Shown here one piece after another: positions 11,700-23,853 of a stretch of 64,000 nucleotides of DNA (its first letter is position 1; every line of letters begins with the position of its first letter). Location of the stretch: NCBI RefSeq assembly GCF_051622035.1, contig NC_135365.1, positions 26,660,001 through 26,724,000 of the forward strand, in the 5' to 3' direction. Below the pieces are notes generated by a model. It was not told where the DNA came from. It saw nothing but the letters and a program-made list of their open reading frames with translations, and ran no database searches. This stretch comes from Arctopsyche grandis. Taxonomy: Eukaryota > Arthropoda > Insecta > Trichoptera > Hydropsychidae. Both the position numbers and the translations under genes were made by a program.

Positions 11700-12075
11700 A
11701 TTAATCAGAAATAATAATCATAGAGACATCTATGGATTATTTTTAGATTTTTTTTGTATACAATTTTTATACATATAATAAATACGAAATTATAGAGATG
11801 TCGATAGAGATATCTATAGATTTCAGATTACTGTGTATAATTATTACAAATTATGCACAGGCAGATTTTGTGACAACAGGATTAGATCTAATACCAATTT
11901 TCAGGAACCGTTTCAGCAATGATCAGATAAAATTGGCGAACTCTGATAGAGAAACGATCGATTTGGAGTCACAAAACCCCCAAATCTAACCAGCAGTGGC
12001 GAGGACTCGAACCTTTGACCTCAGTGATGCTAAATATATACGCTACCACTAAGCCAAACTGCTGGCTTGAATTTT
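11700..12075 (-). mobile_element. tRNA-derived SINE
   Basis: Minus-strand head at about 12075-12005 (B-box-like AGGTTCGAGTCC, A box in TTGGCTTAGTGGTAGCG), core at about 12000-11880 and an AT-rich tail. The tail matches the copy at 17.4-17.86 kb (GAGACATCTATGGATT-type sequence). Confidence 0.7.
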
Positions 12076-13320
12076 GAATATGATTTCAAATTTATAGTCT
12101 ATAAATTTATATAGCATATATAAATTTAATACCAAAGGTATCGCTCGGGAGCAACCCGTAAATGGCACCATAAAAAAAACTACCGCCCCTTATGTAGAGT
12201 CATTGTGAATCATTGTGAGTCCATTTTGAGTCGTTTTCAAGACACATATTCAAACAATCATCTACATAACTGTGTATGTAATAATTGACCACTTCAAGTC
12301 CTCCGCAATGTACTGAAATATGTACCTTGATCATTTTTACAGAACAATTGGTAATGCAAGAGGATTTCATACCGACAGGTTTTCATCCAATCATTCAACA
12401 CTTCTCCGAAGTCAATTAAAAATCAAATTATAGAAACATTGAGATTTAATAAAACCAGTCTATATACTCGTACAGCTGACTCATCTTAAAGTCAGTTTGT
12501 GATAGACAACCTTACCAGTGCATAAATTACTACGATATGTACATATATTATATCGGGTTCAAACCACTTCATCTAGTTAGCGGTATCGCTCGCACGCAAT
12601 TAAATATTATATTATACAAGTTATGACGCAATTCGGTTAAACATTTTTTTCATAATGATTTTCAGCCACGAGGTAAACCACCGTATCGTTGTATATTAAT
12701 TTAAATTTCAGACGTTTATTATAACGTTACGGTTTTTCGCGCAGCGTAACAATTAAACGTGTGTGTGTAGTCGTCACGATTTGCTGTTTTCGAGATAAAT
12801 ATTATACATCATACATATATTCTATAGTGTAATATTATTATGTATACGGTGATGATGATGATTACGGTGCCGAACGCTAATGATAATTCGCATCTTCTGA
12901 ATTAACGACCTCGTTAATTATTACGTCTAGTAATTTATTTGTTTGTTTGCCATGCCGAACGAAACGTTTGGATTCGATTGAAGATTTGGATATTTTTCAT
13001 TATTAAAAAAATATACGCGTACATATGTATTTTTTTAATATTTAGTATATACTACGTTATTTCATAATTTATGTGAGGATTTGGTTGGATCATCAAAATA
13101 TTTTAGTACCTTGTAAATGTTTAATTTTGAGGTAATCATTTCAAAGAAGTTACATGTTTTTTTTAGACAAAAATTAATAATAAAAACATCATAATTTAGT
13201 GGTACAAATTATGACAATAGTTGAAGTTGAATACATTTTATAATTTTACAACAAGAAATATACCAATTTATAATGTTTCCATAGCTTTTGTTATTTTGTA
13301 GTCTTGCATTGATATATCTT
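12076..13320. other. Intergenic, nothing recognised
   Basis: AT-rich; the short frames lack domains. No repeat match to other parts of the window was noticed. Confidence 0.4.
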
Positions 13321-13333
13321 ATATAACTTATAT

Positions 13334-13526
13334 GTATATAAAAATTGTAAATAGGCTTTTGAGATCTTTTTCCTATTATGCTGTACATTAACATTAGAAT
13401 AATATAATACTATGATTACTAACAAAATTAAATTAAAATTGTAAAATAGAAAATGATCAGTAGATCAGTAGCTCTTAAAATAGATATAATTTCGTAATAA
13501 TAAAAAGCATTTAAAAATCAAAAAAT
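13334..13526 (+). mobile_element. Jockey-like retroposon tail, 5'-truncated (copy 1)
   Basis: Only the 3' UTR is present, ending GCATTTAAAAATCAAA. It is flanked by a 13-bp duplication ATATAACTTATAT (13321-13333 and 13527-13539). Same family as the copies at 15.1, 23.9, 28.2, 34.1 and 37.7 kb. Confidence 0.8.
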
Positions 13527-13689
13527 ATATAACTTATATATATGTACATATATTATATAATATAAGCATGTTGACGATAAATATATTTAGTCCATCAGAG
13601 GCGAATTTCGATGCATTTGACAGGGATGCAACAAAATAAATATGCCAAATAATATGTCTGGATAGTACAGATAAGATGTGCATCAAAAT

Positions 13690-14138
13690 TAAATCTAATC
13701 AATGATAAATATTAACTTATATTCAATCGATCGAATATTTTATATACATTTCTTAATCTTTTGAAGTCGAGTTTACATTAAAATTGTAATATATAATATG
13801 TACATATGAATGTATGTATGTATGTAGGTATGTGTGTAAAAGCAAAATAAAGGATAATAACTGCTTTATCTTATGTATATTATAATAGATAACTGTATCA
13901 ATATCATGTTCCTAAAATCTGATCAATGATAAATATTATTTAAACTTATATTCAATCGATCCAATATTTTATATAAATTTCTTAATCTTTTGACGTCGAG
14001 TTTACATTAAAATTGTGATATATAATATGTTCATATGAATGTATGTAGGTATGTGTTTAAAAGCAAAATAAAGAATGATAACTGCTTTATCTTATGTATA
14101 TTATAATAACTGTATCAATGTCATGTTCCATAAAATTA
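13690..14138. repeat. Tandem duplication, unit about 225 bp
   Basis: Unit 1 is about 13690-13913, unit 2 about 13914-14138. Each has AATCAATGATAAATATT or a close variant, TTATATTCAATCGAT, TTCTTAATCTTTTGA, GTCGAGTTTACATTAAAATT, a TATG microsatellite and AACTGCTTTATCTTATGTAT. They differ by scattered substitutions and small indels, mostly in the microsatellite. No coding seen. Confidence 0.8.
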
Positions 14139-14269
14139 TACGTATACCAAAAACAGTCTTAAAATTAAAACGCAGTAAATTTTTCAACAATTTCGCCATG
14201 TAGTTAATAAGGTAGTATTAAAAATCATATTGATGTGTTTCTCAAAACATAAAAATAAAATCGGTAAGT

Positions 14270-14850
14270 ATAGATAATATTCCGTTCCTTACTTTAAAAA
14301 TCAATTTTGAAAGTAAATCGCTCTCGAGTCGTACAATCATCGATTTTTCTGCAACGGTTAGGTATATTACGACCGCTTATTATCGATTTTTTTCTTCGTT
14401 TAATTTCGGATAAACCATAACGAGTGCACTCGCACGCTCTTATTTCATTATCGGCATTACATTTTTGTATTTCCCGAAAAATTCGAAGATAAGAGACGAG
14501 CGATTCGATTCGTACATCACCGTTAAAATTAAACCTCTTTACGTGCGCAATCGCCGCAACATCTCTCGGCTAAAATGAAATTCATTTCGAACAAATTACA
14601 ATCGGTCGAATGCGAAACGAACCGACAAATTGGCCTTTGCTACATTTACTCGTATGTATTTATATATAATTTTTTTAATGTTTCGAGTGCATTTCCGTAA
14701 ACGATGCACCGTTTGTTTGGTCGACATAAAATCGATCGATTTCATGCGATATCTGAAAAATGTTTATCGCATGCTTATCTCGTTACCGTTTTACATAAAT
14801 TATAAAGCTTTGAAAGCTTCTTTATATCGTTGAAATAAATCTTGATGATT
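14270..14850. other. CpG-containing non-coding block, possible regulatory sequence
   Basis: Unlike its surroundings this stretch has many CG dinucleotides and repeated ATCGATTT / TCGATT motifs. The longest frame is 67 aa and unrecognised. It may be a control region or simply less decayed sequence; nothing proves function. Confidence 0.2.
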
Positions 14851-15061
14851 TAGAATTTCATAATCCAAGATATATGTACGTAGATATGAGATGCGATCAA
14901 TATATCTACATATATATTTAAGATGTAATGACATTTTTAATTAAATTTAAATAGATTCAAATAACATTGGAACTGTTTTGTAATTTAACATAATGTATTA
15001 AAACCTTTTTGGACTAAAACAGTTCACTATAGAAAACGCTGAAATACATTAATTTCATGAC

Positions 15062-15497
15062 AAATCTACAGACCTAAACACAATCTGCTTTGGATCGTCG
15101 GCTTTTGAGAGTGTTTAATTAATATTATGTATTCGATGTATTATGAGCATTTATAAGAATTGTAAATAGGTTTTTGAGCTCTTTTTCTATTATGCTGTAC
15201 ATTAACATTAGAATAATATAATACTACGATAATTCTAAAGCCCGGACCCAGAGGGTGCCGCGTATTGTTCAAATGTTGTAAATGCATTGTTAAAAGTATA
15301 TCGAACCTTTTTTACAAAGGATTTACAACAATGGAACAATGAGCGGCACATTGGCTATCCTACCTCTAATGATAACTAACAGTATTTAATTAAAATTGTA
15401 AAATAGAAAATGATCAGTACATCAGTAGCTATTAAAATAGATATAAGATGTATTGTGAACATAATTTAGTAATTATAAAAAGCATTTAAAAATCAAA
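15062..15497 (+). mobile_element. Jockey-like retroposon tail (copy 2), interrupted by a MITE
   Basis: 3' UTR of the jockey-like family, ending AAAAATCAAA at 15497, split by the hAT-like MITE at 15236-15368. It lies in the inverted duplication shared with 34094-34375; the junction to the following sequence (CCTGGAGTGTTTTTGG-like) is the same in both copies, so the insertion predates the duplication. Confidence 0.8.
15236..15368. mobile_element. hAT-like MITE, copy 1
   Basis: Short near-palindromic element, TAAAGCCCGGACCC ... ATCCTACCTCTA, with internal TTGTAAATGC and TTTACAACAATGGAACAAT. Degenerate 8-bp flanks (ACGATAAT / ATGATAAC) correspond to the ATGATTAC found intact at this position in other retroposon copies. 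Confidence 0.7.
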
Positions 15498-15954
15498 CCC
15501 CCTGGAGTGTTTTGGTGATATTTTACCCTTGTGTTGACATAGATTTAACAGCAATCGACAATGGTGATTCTTTTATTTGAAGAAATATAGGAGAAACTTG
15601 TCAAAATAATAATATCGTACGAATAACAATGAACTGAAGGAATGCCCTTCCTAGTGCACGGCGTACAGTTCAATGTGTTTTCGTCCTAAGATTCAACCTT
15701 TAAAGTTTAAAAATTGTATTATTTGGCCTAGGTATCTTATTCACATAACATCAATTATTAATACTATGTACATAAAGTAAAAATATTTATTATATATTAT
15801 TCGTATTATCCTTTTCGTTTTGTTTTTTTGACAAATTCAATCACATAATTGCGAAATATTTATATATACCTACATATACACATGTTGTCATGCAGACAAT
15901 TATTCTGTATTGATATTTGATAATTATTATATATATTTATTTATAAAGTTTTAT
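15498..15954. repeat. Inverted duplicate of the P450-A 3' flank
   Basis: Matches 33618-34093 in reverse complement, including ACTTTAAAGGTTGAATCTTA, AAGAAATATAGGAGAAACTT and TGACATGACAACATG-type blocks. Part of the inverted duplication that also contains the P450 relic. No gene. Confidence 0.8.
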
Positions 15955-16245
15955 TCAAGTTTCAACTCTATTATTAAACGTAATCGATAAGCAGTCAGTC
16001 GCCCTCACAAGAAGCGAATTGGGTTCAATTACCAAAGTCTTCCCTTCCATTTTTGGATCAAGTCGTATCTCAAAATTCCGTACGAGATTTGCAATTCCGA
16101 TTTTTGTTTGGTTGTAAGCATAACGAAAGCCTATAAAATCAGCATATAGTACATATGATATTCACTGTTATTATTTCTTAAATTAAAACAATAACAAACA
16201 CAATGCTTGAAACATACCAATAAAAATTCTAAGCCCTTCTCCGAA
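15955..16245 (-). pseudogene. CYP3-clan P450 relic: last exon plus end of the heme exon
   Basis: Reverse complement of the end of P450-A. The last exon (16130-15955) is 176 nt, exactly the length in both live genes, and remains open to the TGA; it encodes RYAYNQTKIGIANLVRNFEI and the following C-terminus. The intron (16217-16131) keeps GT-AG. Only about 28 nt of the preceding exon survive (about 16245-16218), reading FGEGLRIFIG: the heme-ligand Cys of FGEGPRVCIG is Phe and the Pro is Leu. Nothing homologous is recognisable beyond about 16250, so some 440 N-terminal residues are missing. It arose by an inverted duplication with 33.3-34.4 kb. Non-functional as a P450. Confidence 0.88.
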
Positions 16246-16255
16246 ATATTTAAAA

Positions 16256-17083
16256 ATCAAATGACAAAATTTAAACATATTACTTATTCGAAAAATCGAT
16301 CATAATCAACCCAATGGTTATATCTCGTTGAAATTTGGCAAGACGGTTAAGAAGGGTTGTAAAAGTGATGTCCAATCTTTATATTGTATGACATCCGTAT
16401 TTTTGATTTTATAGTACCGAAAAGAAGACGATGCATGGAAGATGCAGAAGGCGGTATCGTTATTGAAGAGATTTTTTAAAATAAAAAGTGTATGCTGTAT
16501 GTATGTATGTGTGTGTGTGAACCAGTGAATCTTCTTAGTACTTTCTCCGTTGGCGACAGCTGCCTTTTCTATGGCAGTTGCACGTAACACATGCAAGGAA
16601 GAAAGTAGTCCACAGTCGTGTTGCGTCTACTTATATTATTACTTCACCATTACGTACAGTTGGCGGTCAACGCGCATTATCCACTCATTATTATTCGATG
16701 GGGTAATCAACCTTTTTTATCGGAGTATCCGGACTTTTCACGGCCAAATTGGCCTAAACGATTCACCGGTTACCTTTGGTTACGAAAGTTTCGAGCATTT
16801 CTACATATAAGTAGCTGCTGGAAAGCTTCGGCTAGTGTTTATGTATATGTGTATTGAATCCAGGCATGAATAAACATTATATTAGAATACAAGACAGCTC
16901 TGTACACAAATTTTGCACCATCAAAATCAAGTTTTCAACCAGTCGCTTTCAGAAGACACCGGTCATCAAAACAGACAGTAAAATTTATTCACCATAAGCA
17001 CATATGTGTACTGAAGTTCGTGACTCCAAATCGAATCGATCTTTTTATATATATTTTTTTTATTTTTTTACATAAATTTATAC
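16256..17083. other. Intergenic, no supported gene
   Basis: Frames of 79-92 aa on both strands overlap in 16318-16857 and show no domain. A fragment of the SINE tail begins near 17084. Confidence 0.4.
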
Positions 17084-17401
17084 CAGGAAGGTTTCAATGA
17101 TCCAGAGGTCCACAGTGATCCACAGCTCATTCCAGAATAATGCCGTGTGTTCCTCCTTATAAAGGACACGTTGACCAGCACAGCTTCCCCGATCCATTAA
17201 TGTGTCTGTTGTCTAGGCACGTAAAGATTTAACGAGGCGAGTCTATTTGTTACGCACGCGCTCGCCCAGGTCTGTGAGAATTCCAGCGTATCATTTGTTC
17301 GTGCACTTGCTGAGTCCCGTTAGCCTAATCCAGAGTATCCATTGTTTACCCTCGATTGCACTTAGACAGTGGATACTCTCTCTCATGTTCCCACGTTACA
17401 C
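17084..17401. repeat. Partial SINE tail, then unrecognised sequence
   Basis: ATTTATACCAGGAAGG repeats the start of the SINE tail hairpin but diverges after a few bases. The following 17100-17400 is mixed composition with no recognised gene. Confidence 0.4.
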
Positions 17402-17860
17402 TTTCTTATTATTTTTATTTTTATTTTTACATAGATATATACCAGGAAAGCTTGACAGGAAGACCCCAATGCGCCTTCCTGGACAATTAATTACAAACAT
17501 TGCAGCATTTTATTATTACATAAATCACTGTATTTCCAGAAGCTGAAGAACACGAATTAACAATTAATTACAAAATTAATCCATTGAGACATCTATGGAT
17601 TTAGATTTTGTACATATTTTTTACAAATTATACACACAATAAATACAGAAGGTTTGAGAAAGCAGAAAAGATGATTTTTTGCCAATTTTGAGAAACCGTT
17701 TCAACAATGATCAGATAAAATTGGCCAACTCTGATAAGAAACGATCGATTTGGAGTCACAAATACCCCCAAATCTAACCAGCAGTATGGCGGATCGAACC
17801 CACTGATCACTTGGTGCTAAACATACACGCTACCATTAAACCATACTGCTGGCTAATCTT
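17402..17860 (-). mobile_element. tRNA-derived SINE, near full length
   Basis: Minus-strand head at about 17855-17785 (A box in TATGGTTTAATGGTAGCG, B box GGGTTCGATCC), shared core at about 17780-17690 (GATCGTTTCTTATCAGAG, TTGGCCAATTTTATCTGATC), AT-rich body, and a tail with the hairpin CCAGGAAAGC ... GCGCCTTCCTGG (17442-17482). Confidence 0.8.
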
Positions 17861-18137
17861 TTGAATATTTTATTTATTTTATTTTATTTTAAAAAATCAA
17901 TACCACAGAGACTTGACAGGTTGCCCCAAAGCGTCAATGTGATTTTAATACAAATAATAAAAATCATAAAAATTACAAAAAAAACATCATAAAAAAAATA
18001 ATAAAAATCATAAATAAAAAAAAACATAAGAAAATAATAAAAATCATAAATAAAAAAAAAAACATAATAAAAAAATAATAAAAATCAAGTAAAAAATATG
18101 TACACAAAATAAAAACAAAGAAATAAGATTGAAAAAT
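17861..18137 (-). repeat. SINE-type tail unit and A-rich tandem repeat (3' tail region of the CR1-like fragment)
   Basis: 17870-17935 carries ACTTGACAGGTTGCCCCAAAGCG, as at 4.8 and 11.56 kb. From about 17945 to 18110 follow three or more imperfect units of AATAATAAAAATCATAAATAAAAAAAAACAT type (25-45 bp). They lie directly downstream (minus sense) of the LINE stop codon and may be its 3' tail. Confidence 0.6.
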
Positions 18138-19197
18138 TTATATCGTGCTATTTAGGATGTGTTCCACCAACTCAACATAACTGGCATCGAATAGGTCCAA
18201 GTATTGTGCCAGTAAGTTAAGGAGTCGAACAGCTCTCGAGAGGGGGGAGTTCATGAGCACGTTTGATTTAGCCCTAATTGGTAAAAATATATCATGTTTT
18301 CTTAAAACTCTACGATTTTCCGGGGCCCAGAATTTTAGTTTCTCCAGGATAGTGGGATTGTGAATCTCTCCTCTAAGTAATTTTACGAAATGTTTCCCAA
18401 GAAATAAATCTCTTCTCTTTGCCAGGGAGTTGAAACCCAAAGATCCCAAGACAAAGGCACTAGGGAACAGATATGGATAAAATCCAAATGTTTTCAGATA
18501 TAAAAATCTAAGGAATTTCCTTTGGACTCGTTCCAACATTAGAGAGTAACGAAGTTGATAGGGAGACCATATAATGGAGCCAAACTCGAGCACACTGCGA
18601 ACTAATGTACAATATAAGAGACGAATGGCAGTGAGCCCTAGTTCAGACGAATTACAGATTACGAATCCAAGGATTTTTGTTGCCCTATCACAGATATTCT
18701 CAATGTGAATGTTGAAACTCCAACTATTTTCGAAGACTATTCCCAGATCAGATATAAATAATTCTCTTTGAAGAAGAGAATCATGAAATTTATACGGATA
18801 TTTAATAGGAGAACGAGAACGAGAGTAAGAAATGACCCGACACTTTAGGATATTGAAGGGAAGTTTATTAACATTAGCCCATTCATAAATAGAATTCAAA
18901 TCCTCTTGCAAATAAAGAGCGTCAGGTAAATCAATTATTCTCTTATAGATTTTTAAGTCATCCGCATATAATAAAAATTTAGAATGGTGAATAGAAGATT
19001 GAATATCGTTGATAAATATTAGGAATAATAAAGGGCCAAGATTTGATCCTTGGGGAATCCCAGAAGTGGCAACATACTCATAAGAAAAGCAACTCCCAAA
19101 CTTAACGAATTGACGTCGATCCTGTAAATAAGAAATAAAAAGACCAACAAGATTATATGAACCTTTTTTCCTATCTAGGCATAGTATAGAATGTTTT
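18138..19197 (-). mobile_element. CR1-like / jockey-superfamily reverse transcriptase, 5'-truncated, frame open
   Basis: One frame stays open from about 19197 to the stop at 18138 (about 350 residues). Motifs in order: VATSGIPQGSNLGPLLFLIF (motif with SGIPQG), then KFLLYADDLKIYKR with the intact catalytic YADD, EWANVNKLPFNILKC, then the thumb and C-terminal region (DLGIVFENSWSFNIHIENIC, VRSVLEFGSIIWSP, RVQRKFLRFL). The upstream fingers and the endonuclease are missing, so the copy is dead by truncation although no stop or frameshift is visible. The open frame suggests recent insertion. It may belong to the same family as the element at 1-2179. Confidence 0.85.
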
Positions 19198-19200
19198 AGA

Positions 19201-22200
19201 TGTATATATTGCTGACCACAGATTGAAAATCCCTGTCCCGTTCCACTGCGATGCGATCAGCCACCATCCGGTTATGCAACGCAACGAACGGGAGAAATCT
19301 AGTGAAATAGTCGCATCTCCTCGTCTTCACTGACTTTCCCAAGTTCGACTCATTGTTAGAATTAGATTTAGAATAGAGCAAACAATAGTTTTTAAATCAC
19401 ACACCATTTATGTATATGCCTAATATACATATGCATATCTGCATACATAAATAAGTACGTATGTAGCAAAAAAGTAATAACTGTGACATGTGTGACATTG
19501 AAAAAGTGTAGTCGGATAACGTTTTCGAAAGATAATATGCCTTTATGTTGCTATTTTTGCCATTTTACATTTGAATATGCAAAATCGGCACGGACCGTTG
19601 AAATTTTTGTCAATTGCACGTCGTAAATATTTGCAATATCCTTTTAGACATTAAGTGAAACCTTGAAGATGCATTTCGTTGACAAGTATTTATTTCATTG
19701 TTGCGAAACGGCCCAGCCCATACAATTGTTTAGATAAATTTGCATACCTGCTTTCCTTTTGCCTCATCCTTTCTGAGTGCTTTCAAGGCAAATCCTTTTA
19801 CTAGGCAAATAGTGAACTTCTATTCACGCTGAACACAAAGCAAAGTAATCCTTTGATCTTTAAATAAATTCATTTGTCGGATGCTTAAAGTAGATACTCA
19901 TTTTAGAGGTCAAATTAAAGTGATAACAATTTATGTAATAATTTAAAATCATATGATCAAATGAATGTTATTTTATTAATTTTAAAAAATCCTTATCAAT
20001 TATTTTAAATGAGCTAATAGACAAATTGTTTGAATGGATGTATATTTTCATAGTCCACTAAGAAGAAAAAGTAAGTAATGCACTTTCTTTTGTAGGATGA
20101 AATAAGAAAAGTTGCCGCCTTAAAGCTTCAAAGAATCCCTGGATGCAATAAAAATGGCCGTTTCGAACCTACAATGAAGAAATGTTTTACAATAAACTTG
20201 CCGAAGAAGAGTTGTAAAGTACGAAAGTCATAAATCACTTTTAACATAAAGCATAACGTTGATGTCTATATTATTATATTTTTACTTTGACTTGCAAAAC
20301 CCGGTCTTGTAAACGGTTAAAACCTTTTCTGCTCAAAAGCTATAATAAAACAATAAAGTATCAGTCCGAAAATAACGTCCGTTTCTGTTTATGTATACAT
20401 AGATAACAGATCGGCATCTTTACAAAACTTAAAAGGGTTGTTTGAGATATTCTACTCAATTGTACCCAATTATTTTAAGTAAATATTTAAGCTCAGTAGA
20501 TACCGCTATTGTTAATAAAAATACAGTACAACTCAAGAAACTAAGCTGAAATTAAAACGACGAAAACTTTTCTATACGCCACGTTGAATTCTATAAATTA
20601 TAAGATTTTGTACGGTAGCGCTTTTTGCAACACGTGCGCATTAAATCGAAAGCTTTTTATAAGAAATTCAATAATAGAGAAATCTAAAAAAAAATCTACA
20701 CTCCAGAAACACTCTTGAGATACATTATTTCGTTTTAGATCGACGAAAAAAAATCTAAATCGAAACAACAGGAGCCATTTCCGACGGATGCGCTTTCAAT
20801 CGCGAATTTCACGAAGCGTTTCAAATTCGTCGTAATTTTTTAGCGCGAAATAATTCGACAAAGTGTGATTTTTTCAATGTGTAAAAAATAGGATACGATA
20901 CAAAAAATCGTGTAGGTAATATCAAGCTTTTATGATTTTTTTCTATGAATAACAAAAAAAGAGGAAATCCGATCAATTCCATTTTTCGGGAGATGTCTTG
21001 CGTGAAAGCATCAATTTCAACTATCGAAAAATATACTTTGAAATGCTATGTCTTAAACTATTAAAACTTCATATATGTAGATACATACACACATTTTATA
21101 CTCCATGATTCATACATTAATAATTCGATATAATAATAATTCAAATAAAGTAAAACTAAACAAAAAAGTAGTTAAATTATACAACACGATTATTTGTTCA
21201 ACGTTTTCTTTTTATTTTCTGCCTCAAATTCATAACCATAAAAAGCTAAATATACACACATATATTTGACACATTTTTTTATATTGGATTTACAAAAAAG
21301 GAGGGTTTTTTTTCTTCTATGACATATATAAAATCTCAAAGCAATCGATATAAAAGTATCATATGACATTTTAGCCCCGTCGAAAGGGTATTCCATGAAT
21401 ACCCGTCATAAATGTTATCTAGGCGAGTTATAAATAGATAAATTATACTTGTATTAGGTATACATATACATATGTATGTATCGTGTATTTTCGCAATGTA
21501 CAGCTTACAAATCATACGCGTTTGAAGTATTTTGAACCGATAATAATAATCAATATCTCATTCACGTTCATGTTCTTCATTAACCAGCATTGCACCGAGT
21601 CGAGTGCATGTCTATAAATCCACTTGTAAAGTTCAAGAGAACAGTTCGCTGTATGCATGCATGTGCAATAAATCGTTAATTTATTATTTGTTTAATATAA
21701 ATGTGTATATTTTTCTTGTTTTTGGAGACTTGGAGACGGGAATTCCGATAAGCGATATAACCTTTCGACAGAAATGTGAGCTTCCTCTCGCGGCGTCTTT
21801 CACTTTAGGTGCCCTTGAATTTTTTTTTCACCTGAATTGTTCAGGTGAGTGACTACCTGTGCTAGTAGAAGGAAGTGGTCCATACAACAAAACGGTTCCC
21901 CCTCGATCCGTGTACAACAGATGTTCCCCCATGCTACGGTCAATTTTTTTAATCGTGGGAGAGATTTGTCCGTGCCCCCGAAACAAGAAAGGAAATCTTA
22001 GTTTTTTATCACATTTTAACCGAAATAAAAAATGCATATATTAAAAACATACGTAATAATATGTTAAAAAGATTAGAATGAGCTTTAAAGCATAATTTAA
22101 ATACTATAATTACATACATAGGTGCATATATATGTATATGTACAATGCTTGACAGATATACGGAAGATTTTGAAATATCAACGCTATTTTTTTTAATTAA

Positions 22201-23841
22201 TACAACAAACATTTATCAAATAAAATATATGGAGCTGTATTTTATTCTACTGTATAATATATTTTTTAATTTAGCCTTATTTATTTGAAAATATTTAATT
22301 TAGGTATATCAATTGGTAGACATTGCATTATGTAAGTTTATCTAATGTTGTACTTATATTTAGGTTAAATTTTATTTATACATTCGGTATTATTTTTTAC
22401 ACATATTTATTATTATTTTTTGAAATATTAATTATATATTAATTAATAATTATATATCAGTATAATGACATGAAAGTGATGAAGCAGATTTAAATGAAAA
22501 CAGTTCAAAACTTTCCAGATGACAAAGAAATGTACCGACATGGAATATATAATTTAAATTGAACAGTATTTACATTAAAAAAGCATCTCATTGTACATAA
22601 GTATACACAAAATATTGTTTTATAAATAAAAATAAATAGAATAAGGTGAAAAACTTATGTACCTACGTACATTAAATTAAATCTGATTAAATTTCATCAT
22701 AAATTTAAAGCACTTTTATTGCATCGAAGAATAAAATTCTCGTGAATCTTTTCACACACAAAGTACAAATAATAATAAAAAAGGGGTAGAATCCTTGAAT
22801 GAGTCGAGATCAAATACACCTTGTGGGAACATGCGCAAGGTGCAATCGCGATGCACTCCTCCTACAATAATAATGCATCGGGAACCCACACCTGTGCAAT
22901 ACTCTACCGAGAAAGTGAATCTGAACTCTAATATATTATAATTCATAGACAATTAATTGGACAGAATAGACCCTAACTTTCAGCATCCGGTTAAAAAAAC
23001 CGGTCACAGTTGAAAGGGTTCAATCTGACATTTACCCACCCATTATCCCGTCAAATTACAGACACATCCTTCAACATCTGTTCTACTAAATTAAATTTCT
23101 ATTCTAGGCACAGCTCATCTATATTTTACTACGTTCACCCATCTTCTATCTTGTAATCTTTACTCTCGAGTTTCGCTCGAGCATTGTTCTTGCTCATTTT
23201 TTGTCTATTTTTCTATTGTTATTTCAATTTCTTCAATCGTTCTTCTACATATATAAGCTACTCTAGTCATACATCTCTTTCATGTGATTCGCTGTCTGTC
23301 TCTTCTCATCAAACCGATTATACACAATTCCCGTTCTTTTAGCGAAAATGGGAGAAGAAAGTATTTAAAAGGAAAGTTTTGTAAAAGAAAAAGGAAGATT
23401 TTTCAATTTAAAAACAACATTCATTAGCCCAAATTCACTTATGCAACTTTTCTCGTCCCTTAATTTCTTAAAGAGGAAATTAATTAATCTATAAATTTAT
23501 TTTCAGTCAATTTCTCATAGTCTACAACAGACTCCATTGGAGACCAACCACTTGACTTCGTTTTTGAAAATTCGTAATCAAAAGCTTTATCTTTTGGCAG
23601 ATAAGGTTTAAACAAGTAACTGGGCTTTGAGAAGCCAGTATGAAAAACTAAGCTCTAGAATTGACAATTTGTCTGCAGTCAAATCTCTACGTGAATAATT
23701 GGAAATCAAGGGCAAACTTTCGCATTCATACATAATCACTAGCAAAACGCATTGATAAAAAATATAAAACTTCAGGCAAAGAGGCATTTTTAATCTAATA
23801 AAAACAAAATCGCCAGCCGTCCTCATTTTCCTCTTCTTTTT
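19201..23841. other. Long intergenic stretch, no recognised gene
   Basis: AT-rich. Short frames (60-82 aa) lack domains. 20560-20900 has raised CpG content and may be regulatory. 21833-21853 holds the perfect small hairpin TCACCTGAATTGTTCAGGTGA. I saw no RNA gene or complete element. Confidence 0.4.
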
Positions 23842-23853
23842 CCAGATATTGAT

